Positions 1 through 9,169 of a DNA stretch of 64,000 nt are shown one piece after another. The stretch covers positions 368,648-432,647 of the forward strand of contig NZ_FCOP01000012.1 in assembly GCF_900021175.1 (NCBI RefSeq), read 5' to 3'. Every line of letters begins with the position of its first letter. Within the stretch, counting starts at the first letter, position 1. The notes beneath the pieces were generated by a model. That model saw only the letters and a program-made list of their open reading frames with translations, was not told the origin of the DNA and searched no databases. The translations under genes were made by a program, and so were the position numbers. Origin of the DNA: Pseudenterobacter timonensis. Lineage in GTDB: Bacteria > Pseudomonadota > Gammaproteobacteria > Enterobacterales > Enterobacteriaceae.

Positions 1-27
1 GGATGATCTCAGATTCGGTCGTAGCCA
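1..27 (-). CDS. start of an unidentified gene running off the left edge
   Basis: An ATG on the minus strand at 27 is preceded by a very good ribosome binding site (GGGAGGGG, complement of about 30-37). The frame stays open to the window edge and reads MATTESEII. It lies 46 bases downstream of the opgD stop in the same direction, so it may be co-transcribed with opgD. In E. coli the next gene is ydcH, but this start does not match YdcH. A small hairpin (43-65, stem GCTTCCCC/GGGGAGAAGC with a bulge) lies between the two genes. Too little is present to name the product. Confidence 0.5.
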
Positions 28-73
28 TAACCCCTCCCGGTAGCTTCCCCCCTGCGGGGAGAAGCGGTACAGA

Positions 74-1729
74 TTAACGCATGATCCTGTCGTCGACGTA
101 ATTACGTTTGTCCGGCGCAGGCGGGAAATATTGATAGAGCCATGTTTCACTGATCGCCTCGCCCTGACAGCGCAGAAAGAGCCGCATCTCCACCGGGTCG
201 GTGGCGTCAGAGGTGGGATACCAGTCAAACAGGATCCTGTAGCCGTCGAACGGCTCCACGTACAGAATCTCCACCTGTCTCGCTTCGCCGCTGGAGAGTG
301 TAATGACCGGCTCGATCCCTTTCGGCGCGGCCGCCTTCAGATCGCCGCCGACAAAATCAATGGCGAAGCGGCGCGCCCAGACTGTCGGGTAGTGTTCGCC
401 CGGCGCCCAGCCTTCCGGAAAACCGCCCATACCGGTGCGGGTGGCGTAAACATTGGCCAGCGGGGAACGTACCGGCGGCTTCGCGCTCCAGTAAAGCCGA
501 TAGTTAAAGGAGAGCGAATCCCCCGCCTTCACCGGTTTTTCCGGCTGCCAGAAGCAGACCACGTTATCGAGCGTTTCGCCCGTGGTGGGAATCTCCATCA
601 GCGAGACGGTGCCCGCCCCCCAGGCGTTACGCGGCTCGACCCACAGGCTCGGGCGCTTGTTGTACCAGCCCATCACATCCTGATAGTGAGAAAAGTCGCG
701 GTCGAGCTGCAGCAGACCAAAACCTTTCGGGTTTTTATCCGTAAAGGCGTTGAACTGCAGTTTCTGCGGATTATTGAGCGGACGGCAGATCCACTCCCCG
801 TTACCACGCCACATGGCCAGACGGTCGGAGTCGTGGATCTGCGGGTGAATGGTGTCGCACATCCGGCGTTCGTTATTGCCGCAGCTGAACATGCTGGTCA
901 TCGGCGCGATGCCGAGCTGTTTGATATCCCTGCGCGCGTAGAGGTGGTTATCCACTTCCATCACCACCTGATTTTTTTCACAGTGGATGATGAATTTATA
1001 GGCGCCGGTGATGCTCGGGCTGTCGAGCAGGGTATAGACGGTAAAGGTGGTGTCGCCAGGCTTCACCGTCTCAAACCAGAAGGCGGAAAAGTCAGGAAAC
1101 TCTTCCGGCGTATCGGTAAAGGTATCGACCGCCAGACCACGGGCGGAAAGGCCATACTGGTAAGTATCATCCACCGCGCGGAAGTAGCTCGCCCCGAGGA
1201 AGGAGACCACATCCCGGCGCGCCAGTTCTGGCGCCTTAAAGGCGCGGAAACCGGCAAAGCCTAAATCGCTCAACCCCTCCAGCTGACGGGTATCGACCCC
1301 CGTCCCTTCGTAGCTGAAAAGCTCCGGACGGAAATGGATTTCCCGCGCCTGCTCGGTGGCCGGATCGAGAGAGAACATTCGCACGCGACGGCGAAAGCCC
1401 ATCCCCATATGGAAGAACTGCACGTCAAGCTGCCGCCCTTCGACATTATTCCATAAAGACTGGCTGGCGTCGTAACGGATGGCGTTATAGGCCTGCGGCG
1501 TCATGGTCGCCAGCGTATCGGGCAACGGACGCGGCGCGCCGCCCCAGGGCTGCTGCGCCAGGTCATGCGCCATGGACTGCAGCACGGAGAAGTCAAAACG
1601 ACGGCTCTGACCGTCGGCGATATCCGATTCGGCGGCAAAGGCCGCGCGGGAAAAGAGCGTCGAAAATCCGGCGGTGCCGCCCAGCGCAGCGACAGCCAGT
1701 GAGCCCTGTAAAAAACGTCTGCGGTTCAT
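74..1729 (-). CDS. opgD: glucans biosynthesis protein D (OpgD/MdoD), Tat-exported
   Basis: Periplasmic protein of the OpgG/OpgD family that shapes the backbone of osmoregulated periplasmic glucans. The chosen ATG at 1729 gives 551 residues, the same length as E. coli OpgD, and starts with [10 protein letters not shown], a twin-arginine signal followed by a hydrophobic stretch and AFA-A cleavage site near residue 32. An in-frame start 24 codons upstream would bury the Tat motif and is not used. The mature part matches the family throughout by recognition, for example the HFRPELF, LGFAGFR and [12 protein letters not shown] segments. In E. coli ydcJ is the direct neighbour; here four genes lie between them. 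Identity is secure. Confidence 0.95.
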   Translation of the reverse strand: MNRRRFLQGSLAVAALGGTAGFSTLFSRAAFAAESDIADGQSRRFDFSVLQSMAHDLAQQPWGGAPRPLPDTLATMTPQAYNAIRYDASQSLWNNVEGRQLDVQFFHMGMGFRRRVRMFSLDPATEQAREIHFRPELFSYEGTGVDTRQLEGLSDLGFAGFRAFKAPELARRDVVSFLGASYFRAVDDTYQYGLSARGLAVDTFTDTPEEFPDFSAFWFETVKPGDTTFTVYTLLDSPSITGAYKFIIHCEKNQVVMEVDNHLYARRDIKQLGIAPMTSMFSCGNNERRMCDTIHPQIHDSDRLAMWRGNGEWICRPLNNPQKLQFNAFTDKNPKGFGLLQLDRDFSHYQDVMGWYNKRPSLWVEPRNAWGAGTVSLMEIPTTGETLDNVVCFWQPEKPVKAGDSLSFNYRLYWSAKPPVRSPLANVYATRTGMGGFPEGWAPGEHYPTVWARRFAIDFVGGDLKAAAPKGIEPVITLSSGEARQVEILYVEPFDGYRILFDWYPTSDATDPVEMRLFLRCQGEAISETWLYQYFPPAPDKRNYVDDRIMR

Positions 1730-1908
1730 GCCAAAAACCGTCCTTATGGTCGTGTGAATGAGTTTCGCGGCCAGCGAGAGGAGCGGCACGAAAGAACGCA
1801 CAGCCTAAACAAAAACGGTTAAAAATCCAATTGTTGACCGGAGATAATCTGAGCAAAGCGAGAAATATTTTCTGTCGACCGGACTGGCCTGAAAGCGGGG
1901 TAAAGTTA

Positions 1909-1941
1909 TGTATAAAAATCCGGGCAGAGGCGCCTGCCCGG
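1909..1941 (-). terminator. rho-independent terminator of the binding-protein/aminotransferase unit
   Basis: Perfect 8-bp stem CCGGGCAG (1920-1927) / CTGCCCGG (1934-1941). Read on the minus strand it is followed by ATTTTTATA. It lies just after the stop codon of the amino-acid binding protein gene. Confidence 0.75.
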
Positions 1942-1947
1942 GGTGAT

Positions 1948-2718
1948 TTATTTCACGCGGACGTCGATGCCCGGGAAATATTTTGCAGCGAGTTTATCGA
2001 TGGTGCCGTCGGCGCGCACTTTCTCAATCGCCGCGTCAAGCTGTTTACGGGTAGCCTCATCCCCCTTACGCAAGCCAAAGCCGATGCCGCTGCCCAGAAT
2101 GGTGTCGTCAGAGACCGGCTTGCCGATAAAAGCAAACCCCTTACCCTGTGGCTTGCTGAGAAAGCCCGCCTGCCCGGCGGCGGACATCACCAGCGAGGCG
2201 TCGATACGCCCGTTGAGCAGATCGCCCCACGCCATGTTCTGATCTTTATAAGAGACGACGGTAACGCCCTGCTTCTCCCAGTGCTCTTTTGCGTAGGTCT
2301 CCTGGATGGAGCCCTGCAGCACGCCGATGGTTTTTCCTTTCAGCCCCTCAGGGGTCGCTTCCATGCCGCTGCCCGCCTTCCCCACCAACTGTGAGGGAAT
2401 ACGGTAGATCGGCTGGGTAAAATCGATGCTCTGGCGACGCTGGTCGGTGATATTCATCGCTGAATTGATGGCGTCGAACTTCTTCGCCATCAGCCCCGGG
2501 ATCAGGGCATCAAACGAGGTTTCCACCCAGCTGCACTTCAGGGCCGCGGCCTGGCAGATCGCCTTGCCGAGATCGATATCAAATCCTTCCAGCTCGCCTG
2601 CGGCGTTGCGGCTTTCAAACGGGGGATATTCCGCTTCCACGCCGTAGCGCAGCTCGGTGGCGGCAAAAGTGGAGAAAGAACACAGCAGTCCCATGCCGAT
2701 TAACGCGTTAATTTTCAT
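1948..2718 (-). CDS. periplasmic amino-acid-binding protein (ArgT/HisJ/GlnH family)
   Basis: 256-residue class-3 solute-binding protein of polar or basic amino-acid ABC transporters. A signal peptide spans about residues 1-20 (ends STFAA). The mature part has the family features: LRYGVEAEYPPFES at the start of lobe 1, GFDIDLGKAIC, then SINFTQ-like SIDFTQPIY, and a second lobe beginning KTIGVLQGS. Only 10 bases separate it from the aminotransferase upstream, so the two are probably one operon. No permease or ATPase gene is nearby, so it must share another transporter or act as an orphan binding protein. The substrate cannot be read from sequence; methionine or a similar amino acid is an inference from the neighbour. 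Confidence 0.85.
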   Translation of the reverse strand: MKINALIGMGLLCSFSTFAATELRYGVEAEYPPFESRNAAGELEGFDIDLGKAICQAAALKCSWVETSFDALIPGLMAKKFDAINSAMNITDQRRQSIDFTQPIYRIPSQLVGKAGSGMEATPEGLKGKTIGVLQGSIQETYAKEHWEKQGVTVVSYKDQNMAWGDLLNGRIDASLVMSAAGQAGFLSKPQGKGFAFIGKPVSDDTILGSGIGFGLRKGDEATRKQLDAAIEKVRADGTIDKLAAKYFPGIDVRVK

Positions 2719-2728
2719 CGGAGGCTCC

Positions 2729-3898
2729 TTAGCGGGGTTTTACCTGGCACAGGGCGTGCGCGCCTGCCCGTAATGTCGCCTCATCTTTGGCAAAAGAGAG
2801 ACGAATCAGTTTATTGTCAGTTCCGTCGGTATAAAAGGCCGACAGCGGAATGGTGGCCACTCCATACTCGACGATCAGCCGCTGCACCAGCGCGCTGTCG
2901 CTCTCCTCGCTGAAGTGGCTGTAGTCCGCCAGCAGGAAGAACGACCCCGCCGAGGGGAGCAGCCGGAACGGGGAGTCAACAAGCAGGCTCTGCAGCAGGT
3001 CGCGCTTGCGCTGGTAAAACGCGGCGAGCGACAGCCAGCTCTGCGGATCGGCCATCTGTTCGGCAAACGCGTACTGCATCGGCGTATCGGCAGAGAACAT
3101 CAAAAATTGATGCACCTTGCAGATCTCCTCCATCAGCTCCGCCGGGGCGACGCAGTAACCCACGCGCCAGCCGGTGACGTGATAGGTTTTGCCAAAGGAG
3201 GAGACGATGACGCTGCGTTCCGCCAGCTGTGGATGGGTGGCCATACCGTGATGCGCCGCGCCGTCAAAGACCACATGCTCGTAGACTTCATCCGAGAGGA
3301 TAAGGATATCGGTCTGGCGGGTGATCGCCGCCAGCTCGGCCAGATCGTGCGCCGACAGCACCTGGCCGCTGGGATTGTGGGGCGTATTGATGATAATCAT
3401 CCGGGTGCGCGGATTCACCGCTGCCCGCACCTCCTCCCAGTTAACGGTAAATTCGGGCGCATTCAGCTTAATGGCGACCGGTTTCGCCCCCTGCAGGCGG
3501 ACCACCGGGGCATAGCTGTCAAAAGAAGGCTCAAAATAGATCACCTCATCCCCCGGATGAACCAGCCCGCTGATGGCCGCGTAGAGCCCTTCGCTGGCGC
3601 TGGCGGTGACCAGCACCTCCCGGTCGGCGTCGTAGCGAGTACCATAGAGGGTGGCGATTTTATCGGCGATGCGCGTTTTAAGCGCCTGCAGGCCAGTCAT
3701 CGGCGCGTACTGATTATGCCCCGCCGTCATCGCGCGGGTGACGCCTGCCACCAGCCCGGGATCGCAGGCGAAATTGGGCGCGCCCTGAGAAAGATTGATA
3801 GCGTTATGGCGAGCGGAAAGTTCTCCGATGACGGTAAAAATGGTGGTACCGACGTCGGGAAGTTTGGAGCGGGTTTGCACCGGTGTACGCAGGGTCAT
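2729..3898 (-). CDS. class I/II PLP-dependent aminotransferase, methionine aminotransferase (YbdL) type
   Basis: Transaminase of fold type I. The start at 3898 (second of two adjacent ATGs) has AAGGAA six to seven bases upstream and gives 389 residues, close to YbdL (386). Family signatures are SKLPDVGTTIF near the N-terminus, INLSQGAPNF, NTPHNPSGQ, SDEVYEH and the PLP-lysine motif SSFGKTYHVTGWRVG with Lys at about 237. YbdL prefers methionine and aromatic amino acids, so a similar keto-methionine role is likely but not shown. It is divergent from a LysR gene across a 113-base spacer with two inverted repeats, and is followed by an amino-acid-binding protein gene. Confidence 0.85.
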   Translation of the reverse strand: MTLRTPVQTRSKLPDVGTTIFTVIGELSARHNAINLSQGAPNFACDPGLVAGVTRAMTAGHNQYAPMTGLQALKTRIADKIATLYGTRYDADREVLVTASASEGLYAAISGLVHPGDEVIYFEPSFDSYAPVVRLQGAKPVAIKLNAPEFTVNWEEVRAAVNPRTRMIIINTPHNPSGQVLSAHDLAELAAITRQTDILILSDEVYEHVVFDGAAHHGMATHPQLAERSVIVSSFGKTYHVTGWRVGYCVAPAELMEEICKVHQFLMFSADTPMQYAFAEQMADPQSWLSLAAFYQRKRDLLQSLLVDSPFRLLPSAGSFFLLADYSHFSEESDSALVQRLIVEYGVATIPLSAFYTDGTDNKLIRLSFAKDEATLRAGAHALCQVKPR

Positions 3899-3921
3899 CA
3901 TCGTTCCTTCTGGCGTTGTCA

Positions 3922-3974
3922 TTGCATAACTATTCATGCAATATCCCGCAAGCCACGACAACCGAATTGTTGTC
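3922..3974. promoter_or_regulatory. two inverted repeats in the aminotransferase/LysR divergent region
   Basis: Two symmetric sites lie side by side: TTGCAT-8 nt-ATGCAA (3922-3941) and GACAAC-CGAATT-GTTGTC (3957-3974). LysR regulators usually bind such dyads between themselves and a divergent target. Binding by the adjacent LysR protein is inference. Confidence 0.45.
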
Positions 3975-4011
3975 ATAATAGCCATGACAAAAAAGCATAG
4001 CTGGAGAAACC

Positions 4012-4854
4012 ATGTCGCGCCGCAGCTTCCCTCACAACACCGTCGACGCTTTTCTGGTCACCGCCCGTTATCTCAACCTGACCCACGCCGCGAAGGCGCT
4101 CTGCCTGACGCAGGGGGCGGTGAGCCGCAAAATTGCCGCGCTGGAGAGCTGGTTCGGCTTTGCGCTTTTTGAGCGCCACGCGCGCGGGCTACGCCTCTCT
4201 CCGCAGGGCAGCGCCCTGCTGCCGGAGCTGCAGGCGGCCTGGGAGCAGGTGATGACGGTGGCAGAACAGGCCCGCGCCCAGCAAACGGTAGTGCGCCTGA
4301 AAGCGCCCACCTGCGCCATGCGCTGGCTGATCCCCCGCCTGCTACAGCTAGAGCAAACCCTGCCCGAACTGCAAGTCGCGCTGACCACCACCACCGATCA
4401 CGGGGTGAATTTCAAAACCGAATCCTGCGACGCGGCGATCGTCTTTGGCACCCAGCTGAGCGCAGGCGATCTGCTGTTTGAGGAGGCGCTGACGCCGGTG
4501 ATCGCGCCGTCGCGTTCAACGGAGCCGCTGGAGAGTCTCACCTTTTTACACCCGACGCGGGACAAAACCGACTGGTCGCTCTGGCTTGCCAGGCAGCCTT
4601 TGCCCCCGCTCGCTATGCATAAAAATCAACACTTCGATACCATGGATCTGGCGATTACCGCCGCGATCCAGGGGCTGGGCATCGCCATTGCCGATGAAAC
4701 GCTGGTGGAAGAGGATATCCGCAGCGGACGGCTGGCGCGCCCTTACGCCAGCAGCGTCCACACCGGCGCCAGCTACCGGCTGATGTTGCGGGAGTCCGCA
4801 GAGAAAAAGAGCGCGCTGGCGGCGTTTCGCGACTGCCTGCTTAATCCAGGGTAA
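4012..4854 (+). CDS. LysR-family transcriptional regulator (GcvA-like)
   Basis: 280 residues. An N-terminal winged helix-turn-helix covers about residues 6-65, with the LysR pattern AFLVTARYLNLTHAAKAL, LTQGAVSRKIAALE and LFERHARGLRLSPQG. A shorter-than-usual effector domain follows. The VRLKAPTCAMRWLIPRL stretch is typical of GcvA-type regulators. It is transcribed away from the aminotransferase and binding-protein genes and probably controls them. Its 3' end overlaps the convergent esterase gene by 14 bases. The inducer is unknown; an amino acid is plausible from context. Confidence 0.88.
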   Translation: MSRRSFPHNTVDAFLVTARYLNLTHAAKALCLTQGAVSRKIAALESWFGFALFERHARGLRLSPQGSALLPELQAAWEQVMTVAEQARAQQTVVRLKAPTCAMRWLIPRLLQLEQTLPELQVALTTTTDHGVNFKTESCDAAIVFGTQLSAGDLLFEEALTPVIAPSRSTEPLESLTFLHPTRDKTDWSLWLARQPLPPLAMHKNQHFDTMDLAITAAIQGLGIAIADETLVEEDIRSGRLARPYASSVHTGASYRLMLRESAEKKSALAAFRDCLLNPG

Positions 4855-6349
4855 CGTGCTGCTTCATTACCCGCCGGAAGAGACTCATCCGGGCGCGCAT
4901 GAAGCGGTTTTCAAGGCGGAATCCCGCATGTTTATTCAGGCCGATACGGAGCAGTACGTCCCGCCCGCGCCGACAGGCGGGCCAGCGCGTCGGTCCGTGC
5001 AGCGCATCGTGCTGAGGGCCGGCGTGACGGGCAAACTCCGCCCAGTAATCCGCCACCTGCGAGGCGAAGGCCAGGTCGCGCTCGTTAACATACTGGCGCG
5101 ACGGCTCAATCTCCCCCAGCGTATCAAATACATAAGGCACCTCGTTACCGTGCCAGGCGCCGTGGCGGTAAGTCTCATGCTCCGCTTCCGCCACATAGTC
5201 AAACCAGTAGCGCCAGCAGGGTTGCCCCACCCGCTGCTGGGCCTGCATTACCACAAAACCCATCGTGGTGAAGGCCATATCCCGGCAGACCTGACGCCCC
5301 AGCTCCTCGTCCCCTTTCACCCTCGGGTAGAGCAGCCGGATAAGCCCCAGGCCAAAGCGCCGCTCCCGACGCAGCTTGCGGATCTGCCCGGCGAGATCGA
5401 TACCAAATACCGCCATCACGCTCGCCTCATCGCTGTTGGAGCCAATCATCACCGGAACAGGATGGTGGCGGGCGGCCAAAAAGGTCTCCAGCATCGGTTC
5501 CGGCAGCACGCAGTCACCGGCAATCGGCGTGGGCGCCACGTTCAGCGGCGCGGTCAGCGGCCAGAATGCGTCGGCGGGGATCGCCCGCAGCTGCGCCGCT
5601 GTCGCCTGCTCCAGACCAAAATGGCGTGCCAGCGCCTCCCCCTGCCTGAGCGCCCGCTCGCGGGGGGTATCGGGCAGGGTATAGCCGCTCTGCACGATCG
5701 CCTTATGAAACAGCCCTTTCGCCAGCGGAGAGGCCATTAACGACAGGACGCTGCGCGCCCCGGCGGACTCGCCAGCCAGTGTGACGTTATCCGCATTCCC
5801 GCCGAAGGCGGCGATGTTGTCCCGCACCCACTCCAGCGCCGCGATCTGATCGCGCAGCGCGAAGTTATTGACCGGGCGCTCCTCTTCCCCTTCCAGCGCC
5901 GGGTGGGCGAAAAAGCCCAGATGCCCCAGCCGGTAGTTAAGGGTGACCACAACCATCTCACGCCGCGCCAGCGCTTTACCGTTGTAGGGCGGCAGCGCGC
6001 CCGCGCCGATGGTAAAGCCGCCGCCGTGCAGCCAGACCATCACAGGCAGCGAGCCGGAGCGGTTAACCGGCGACCAGACGTTCAGATAGAGACAATCTTC
6101 AGAAAACTCGCCGGGATCGCCGCCCCCCAGCATCCGGCAATATTCGCCGCTTTGCCAGCTGGAGGCGGAGCGGACCTGCGCCTGGCGCACCCCTTCCCAG
6201 GGCTGCGGCGGCTGAGGTGAACGCCAGCGCAGGGCGCCGGTGGGCGGGGCGGCGTAGGGAATGCCGTACCAGACGTGAATATCCTCTTCGGTAGAGCCCA
6301 TTAACGCGCCGTGGCGCGTCGTGACAAACGGGAGACGGGGGTTTTCCAT
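4841..6349 (-). CDS. type-B carboxylesterase (para-nitrobenzyl esterase family)
   Basis: Alpha/beta-hydrolase of 502 residues from the ATG at 6349. The frame continues 62 codons upstream without family similarity, so that part is excluded. Motifs: Y-GIPYAAPPTGALR near residue 28, oxyanion-hole HGGGF near residue 108, and the nucleophile elbow AGESAGA with Ser at about 195. SNSDEASVM and HGNEVPYVF probably carry the catalytic acid and histidine. No signal peptide is visible, so a cytoplasmic esterase is expected. It overlaps the convergent LysR gene by 14 bases. It is not part of the E. coli opgD-ydcJ arrangement. The natural ester is unknown. Confidence 0.88.
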   Translation of the reverse strand: MENPRLPFVTTRHGALMGSTEEDIHVWYGIPYAAPPTGALRWRSPQPPQPWEGVRQAQVRSASSWQSGEYCRMLGGGDPGEFSEDCLYLNVWSPVNRSGSLPVMVWLHGGGFTIGAGALPPYNGKALARREMVVVTLNYRLGHLGFFAHPALEGEEERPVNNFALRDQIAALEWVRDNIAAFGGNADNVTLAGESAGARSVLSLMASPLAKGLFHKAIVQSGYTLPDTPRERALRQGEALARHFGLEQATAAQLRAIPADAFWPLTAPLNVAPTPIAGDCVLPEPMLETFLAARHHPVPVMIGSNSDEASVMAVFGIDLAGQIRKLRRERRFGLGLIRLLYPRVKGDEELGRQVCRDMAFTTMGFVVMQAQQRVGQPCWRYWFDYVAEAEHETYRHGAWHGNEVPYVFDTLGEIEPSRQYVNERDLAFASQVADYWAEFARHAGPQHDALHGPTRWPACRRGRDVLLRIGLNKHAGFRLENRFMRARMSLFRRVMKQHVTLD

Positions 6350-6392
6350 AGCAGCTCGCTTTTTTCCTTCACACCCCAGCAGAGTAGCGCGT

Positions 6393-7736
6393 TCAGAGTA
6401 AACCGCAACGTCGTTTACTTCGGTTCTCCGCCTCTTCGTAGAGGGTAAATTCATCATAAACCGGACAGCCGAGCGCTGATTCAAACGCTTCCCGGCTGGC
6501 GTTGCCGTGGCTGCGCCCCTGAGTTTCATTACCAAGGTTGGACTGAAAGATCCCCGCGGCGCTCACCGGCAGAAAATCTTCATAGATGATGGGCTGCGCC
6601 ACCACCCAGCCCCGTTCAATCAGCGGCTGCGGATCGTCACCGGGGCGAAACGCGTGACGGTGCGCTTCGCCTGCGGGAGTGAGCCGGTAGCGAAACCAGG
6701 CCAGCCCCTGTCGGCGTAAGAACATTTCGCTGTCAGGAAAGGCCTTAAACACCTCCTGCAGATGGAGCTGATGGGTAAGGTTATCCTTGCCGGTGCCCGC
6801 CCCGGCTAACAGATGGTCATAGAGTTCGCGGCCTTTCGGCGTCAGCGCCACCCCGCGCTGTTCAATTTCGCCGAAACGCGCCGTGTGGGTACCCTGCTCC
6901 TCACCTGCAAAGCGTACCGGCTCCTCCAGCGCCTTAAAGCTGGTCTGGCGCAACAGGATCGGCACCTCCCGGCGCGGCGGCCCTTCAATGACAATTTTGG
7001 GTTCAATACCATATTTCGGCATTAGCGCCTGCACCTGGTCGATATCAAGCGTGCGTGGCGTCAGGTGGTTGATATGGCAGCCCGGAAAACAGACCACGTC
7101 GGCGATCAGACGGTGCTCGCGATGCAGCGCCTGATAGGTTTCACGATCGACCGTGGCATGGCGATGCCAGCGAAACGTCTCCAGCGCTTCCTGAACAAAC
7201 TCGCGCGCCTGCGCGTCGGTAAACTCTCCTTCGCGCTCATAGAGGTCGATAAGTTCAAGGCAGCGAGGGGTAAATATGGTCCGGCGGGCAAGGATTTGCC
7301 TCGCCTTTTCGCGCAGGGCCTCGCTTTCGATCAGCTCCAGGCGCAGCAGCGAGGTAAAGACGCGAAACGGGTTGCGGCAGAGCGCCGCATCGTCAATGGG
7401 GCGAAAGGCGGTAGAGTGAACCGGGACGCCCGCCTGGGAGAGATCGTAATAGCTGACCGGATACATCCCCATAATCGCGAACATGCGCCGCAGCGTGGAG
7501 AGTTCCTGCTCAGTACCCACGCGAATGGCGCCGTGACGCTCCACGTTGAGACGCGCCAGTTCGTCCGCATTGACCAGCTGTTCATGTAACAGCGGATTGT
7601 TTTCCAGTACCGCCAGATTCACATCCGCCACTAGCTCCAGTAGCGTGCCGTACTGCGGTACTTCCTGCTGGTACATCGCCGACATAGCCTGCGAAAAATG
7701 TTCCCGAATATCATCAGCCGTGATGGTGTTCGCCAT
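6393..7736 (-). CDS. ydcJ: YdcJ, DUF1338/HglS-type 2-oxoadipate dioxygenase-decarboxylase family
   Basis: 447 residues, the same length as E. coli YdcJ and matching it from the first residues (MANTITADDIREHFSQAMS). The family belongs to the vicinal-oxygen-chelate metalloenzymes. The characterised member HglS is an Fe(II) 2-oxoadipate dioxygenase/decarboxylase that makes D-2-hydroxyglutarate in lysine catabolism. Candidate metal ligands lie in the RHGAIRVGT, GCHINHLTPR and late-domain Glu/His segments. It is divergent from the LysR gene ydcI, as in E. coli. Family membership is secure; the enterobacterial physiological role is not. Confidence 0.9.
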   Translation of the reverse strand: MANTITADDIREHFSQAMSAMYQQEVPQYGTLLELVADVNLAVLENNPLLHEQLVNADELARLNVERHGAIRVGTEQELSTLRRMFAIMGMYPVSYYDLSQAGVPVHSTAFRPIDDAALCRNPFRVFTSLLRLELIESEALREKARQILARRTIFTPRCLELIDLYEREGEFTDAQAREFVQEALETFRWHRHATVDRETYQALHREHRLIADVVCFPGCHINHLTPRTLDIDQVQALMPKYGIEPKIVIEGPPRREVPILLRQTSFKALEEPVRFAGEEQGTHTARFGEIEQRGVALTPKGRELYDHLLAGAGTGKDNLTHQLHLQEVFKAFPDSEMFLRRQGLAWFRYRLTPAGEAHRHAFRPGDDPQPLIERGWVVAQPIIYEDFLPVSAAGIFQSNLGNETQGRSHGNASREAFESALGCPVYDEFTLYEEAENRSKRRCGLL

Positions 7737-7974
7737 GATGTCATGCCTCCAGTGAATATTACGAGGAGTGTAGAGAAGGCGGTGAAGGGCGTGGGGAAGA
7801 ATTTAGAATTTGTGATCCGCACAGGTTCACGGGCGAGGCACCCTTCACCTGCTCATGACGCGCGAAACCGCTTGTAACTCAAATAGATCAAATGTTAAAT
7901 ATATTTTGCTATCAAGTTATCATTATTAAACATCTTTTCTTGTCAGCCGCATCGCTCTGTTTTAAACATCGCCT

Positions 7975-8898
7975 ATGGAAAAAAATGGTTTATTCAGTCA
8001 GCGCATACGTTTGCGTCATTTGCATACTTTCGTGGCCGTCGCTCAACAGGGAACACTGGGGCGCGCGGCTGAAACACTTAACCTTAGCCAGCCCGCCCTC
8101 TCCAAGACCCTGAACGAACTGGAACAGCTGACCGGCGCGCGTCTTTTCGATCGCGGGCGTCTGGGCGCGCAGCTCACCCTCGTCGGGGAGCAGTTTCTGA
8201 CCCATGCGATAAAGGTGCTCGACGCGCTCAATACCGCCGGACAGGCGCTGAACCGAAAAGAGGATCGCGAGGCGGATGTGGTGCGCGTCGGCGCGTTACC
8301 CACCGCCGCGCTGGGCATTCTCCCTGCCGCCATCGGGCAATTTCACCGGCAACAAAAAAGCGCCACCCTGCAGGTGGCGACCATGAATAACACTATGCTG
8401 CTGGCCGGGCTGAAAACTGGCGAGCTGGATATCGGCATCGGCCGCATGTCCGACCCGGAGCTGATGGCTGGCCTCAACTACGAACTGCTTTTTCTGGAGT
8501 CGCTGAAGCTGGTGGTCCGTCCGGATCATCCGCTGCTGCAGGATACGGTCACCCTGAGCCGGGTGATGGAGTGGCCGGTGGTGGTCTCTCCGAAGGGGAC
8601 GGTGCCGCGGCATAACGCCGAAGTGTTACTGCAGATGCAGGGCTGCCAGCTGCCGACGGGCTGCATTGAAACACTCTCCGCCTCGCTTTCCCGCCAGCTG
8701 ACGGTGGATTATGACTACGTCTGGTTCGTCCCGTCCGGGGCGGTAAAAGAGGATCTCCGCCGGGGTTGCCTGATCGCGCTCCCCGTCGCCTCTCCGGGCG
8801 CAGGTGAGCCAATTGGCATCCTGACCCGCGTGGACAGCCCGCTCTCTCCCGGCGCGCAGGCGCTGCTCAGCGCCATTCGCAAAGCCATGCCCCTTTAA
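7975..8898 (+). CDS. ydcI: LysR-family regulator YdcI
   Basis: 307 residues, aligning from its first residues with E. coli YdcI (RIRLRHLHTFVAVAQQGTLG). The helix-turn-helix covers about residues 10-68 with the LNLSQPALSKTLNELEQL recognition region. The remainder is a LysR substrate domain of GalR/CbsR-like type (GALPTAALGILP). YdcI has been linked to acid stress and general stress responses in Salmonella and E. coli. It is divergent from ydcJ across about 240 AT-rich bases. A GC-rich hairpin (8909-8927, GCCCGTC/GACGGGC) follows the stop but lacks a clear T-tract. Confidence 0.93.
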   Translation: MEKNGLFSQRIRLRHLHTFVAVAQQGTLGRAAETLNLSQPALSKTLNELEQLTGARLFDRGRLGAQLTLVGEQFLTHAIKVLDALNTAGQALNRKEDREADVVRVGALPTAALGILPAAIGQFHRQQKSATLQVATMNNTMLLAGLKTGELDIGIGRMSDPELMAGLNYELLFLESLKLVVRPDHPLLQDTVTLSRVMEWPVVVSPKGTVPRHNAEVLLQMQGCQLPTGCIETLSASLSRQLTVDYDYVWFVPSGAVKEDLRRGCLIALPVASPGAGEPIGILTRVDSPLSPGAQALLSAIRKAMPL

Positions 8899-9169
8899 CC
8901 TCTTACCCGCCCGTCGTCATGACGGGCGTCTGTTCCTGCTCATTCAAATAGTGCGAAAGCATCCATTAACATTTGCGCAAAACAATTTAACAGATTTATC
9001 ATATCCGCAAATTCACCATTTGGTTCATTACAAATCTTTATGGCTGGATTTTAATCGATAAACCGCGGCTTTTGCCGACTGTTTGAGCTTTTCCCTCGCA
9101 CAATGTTATCCATATGGTACATGGCCTGCATATCCTGCCGGGCGTGCGAGGGCGTTTAAGGAGAGAGAA

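Noticed and set aside
131..1264. 377-codon open frame opposite opgD
   Set aside because: High-GC antisense shadow; opgD on the other strand matches its family end to end.
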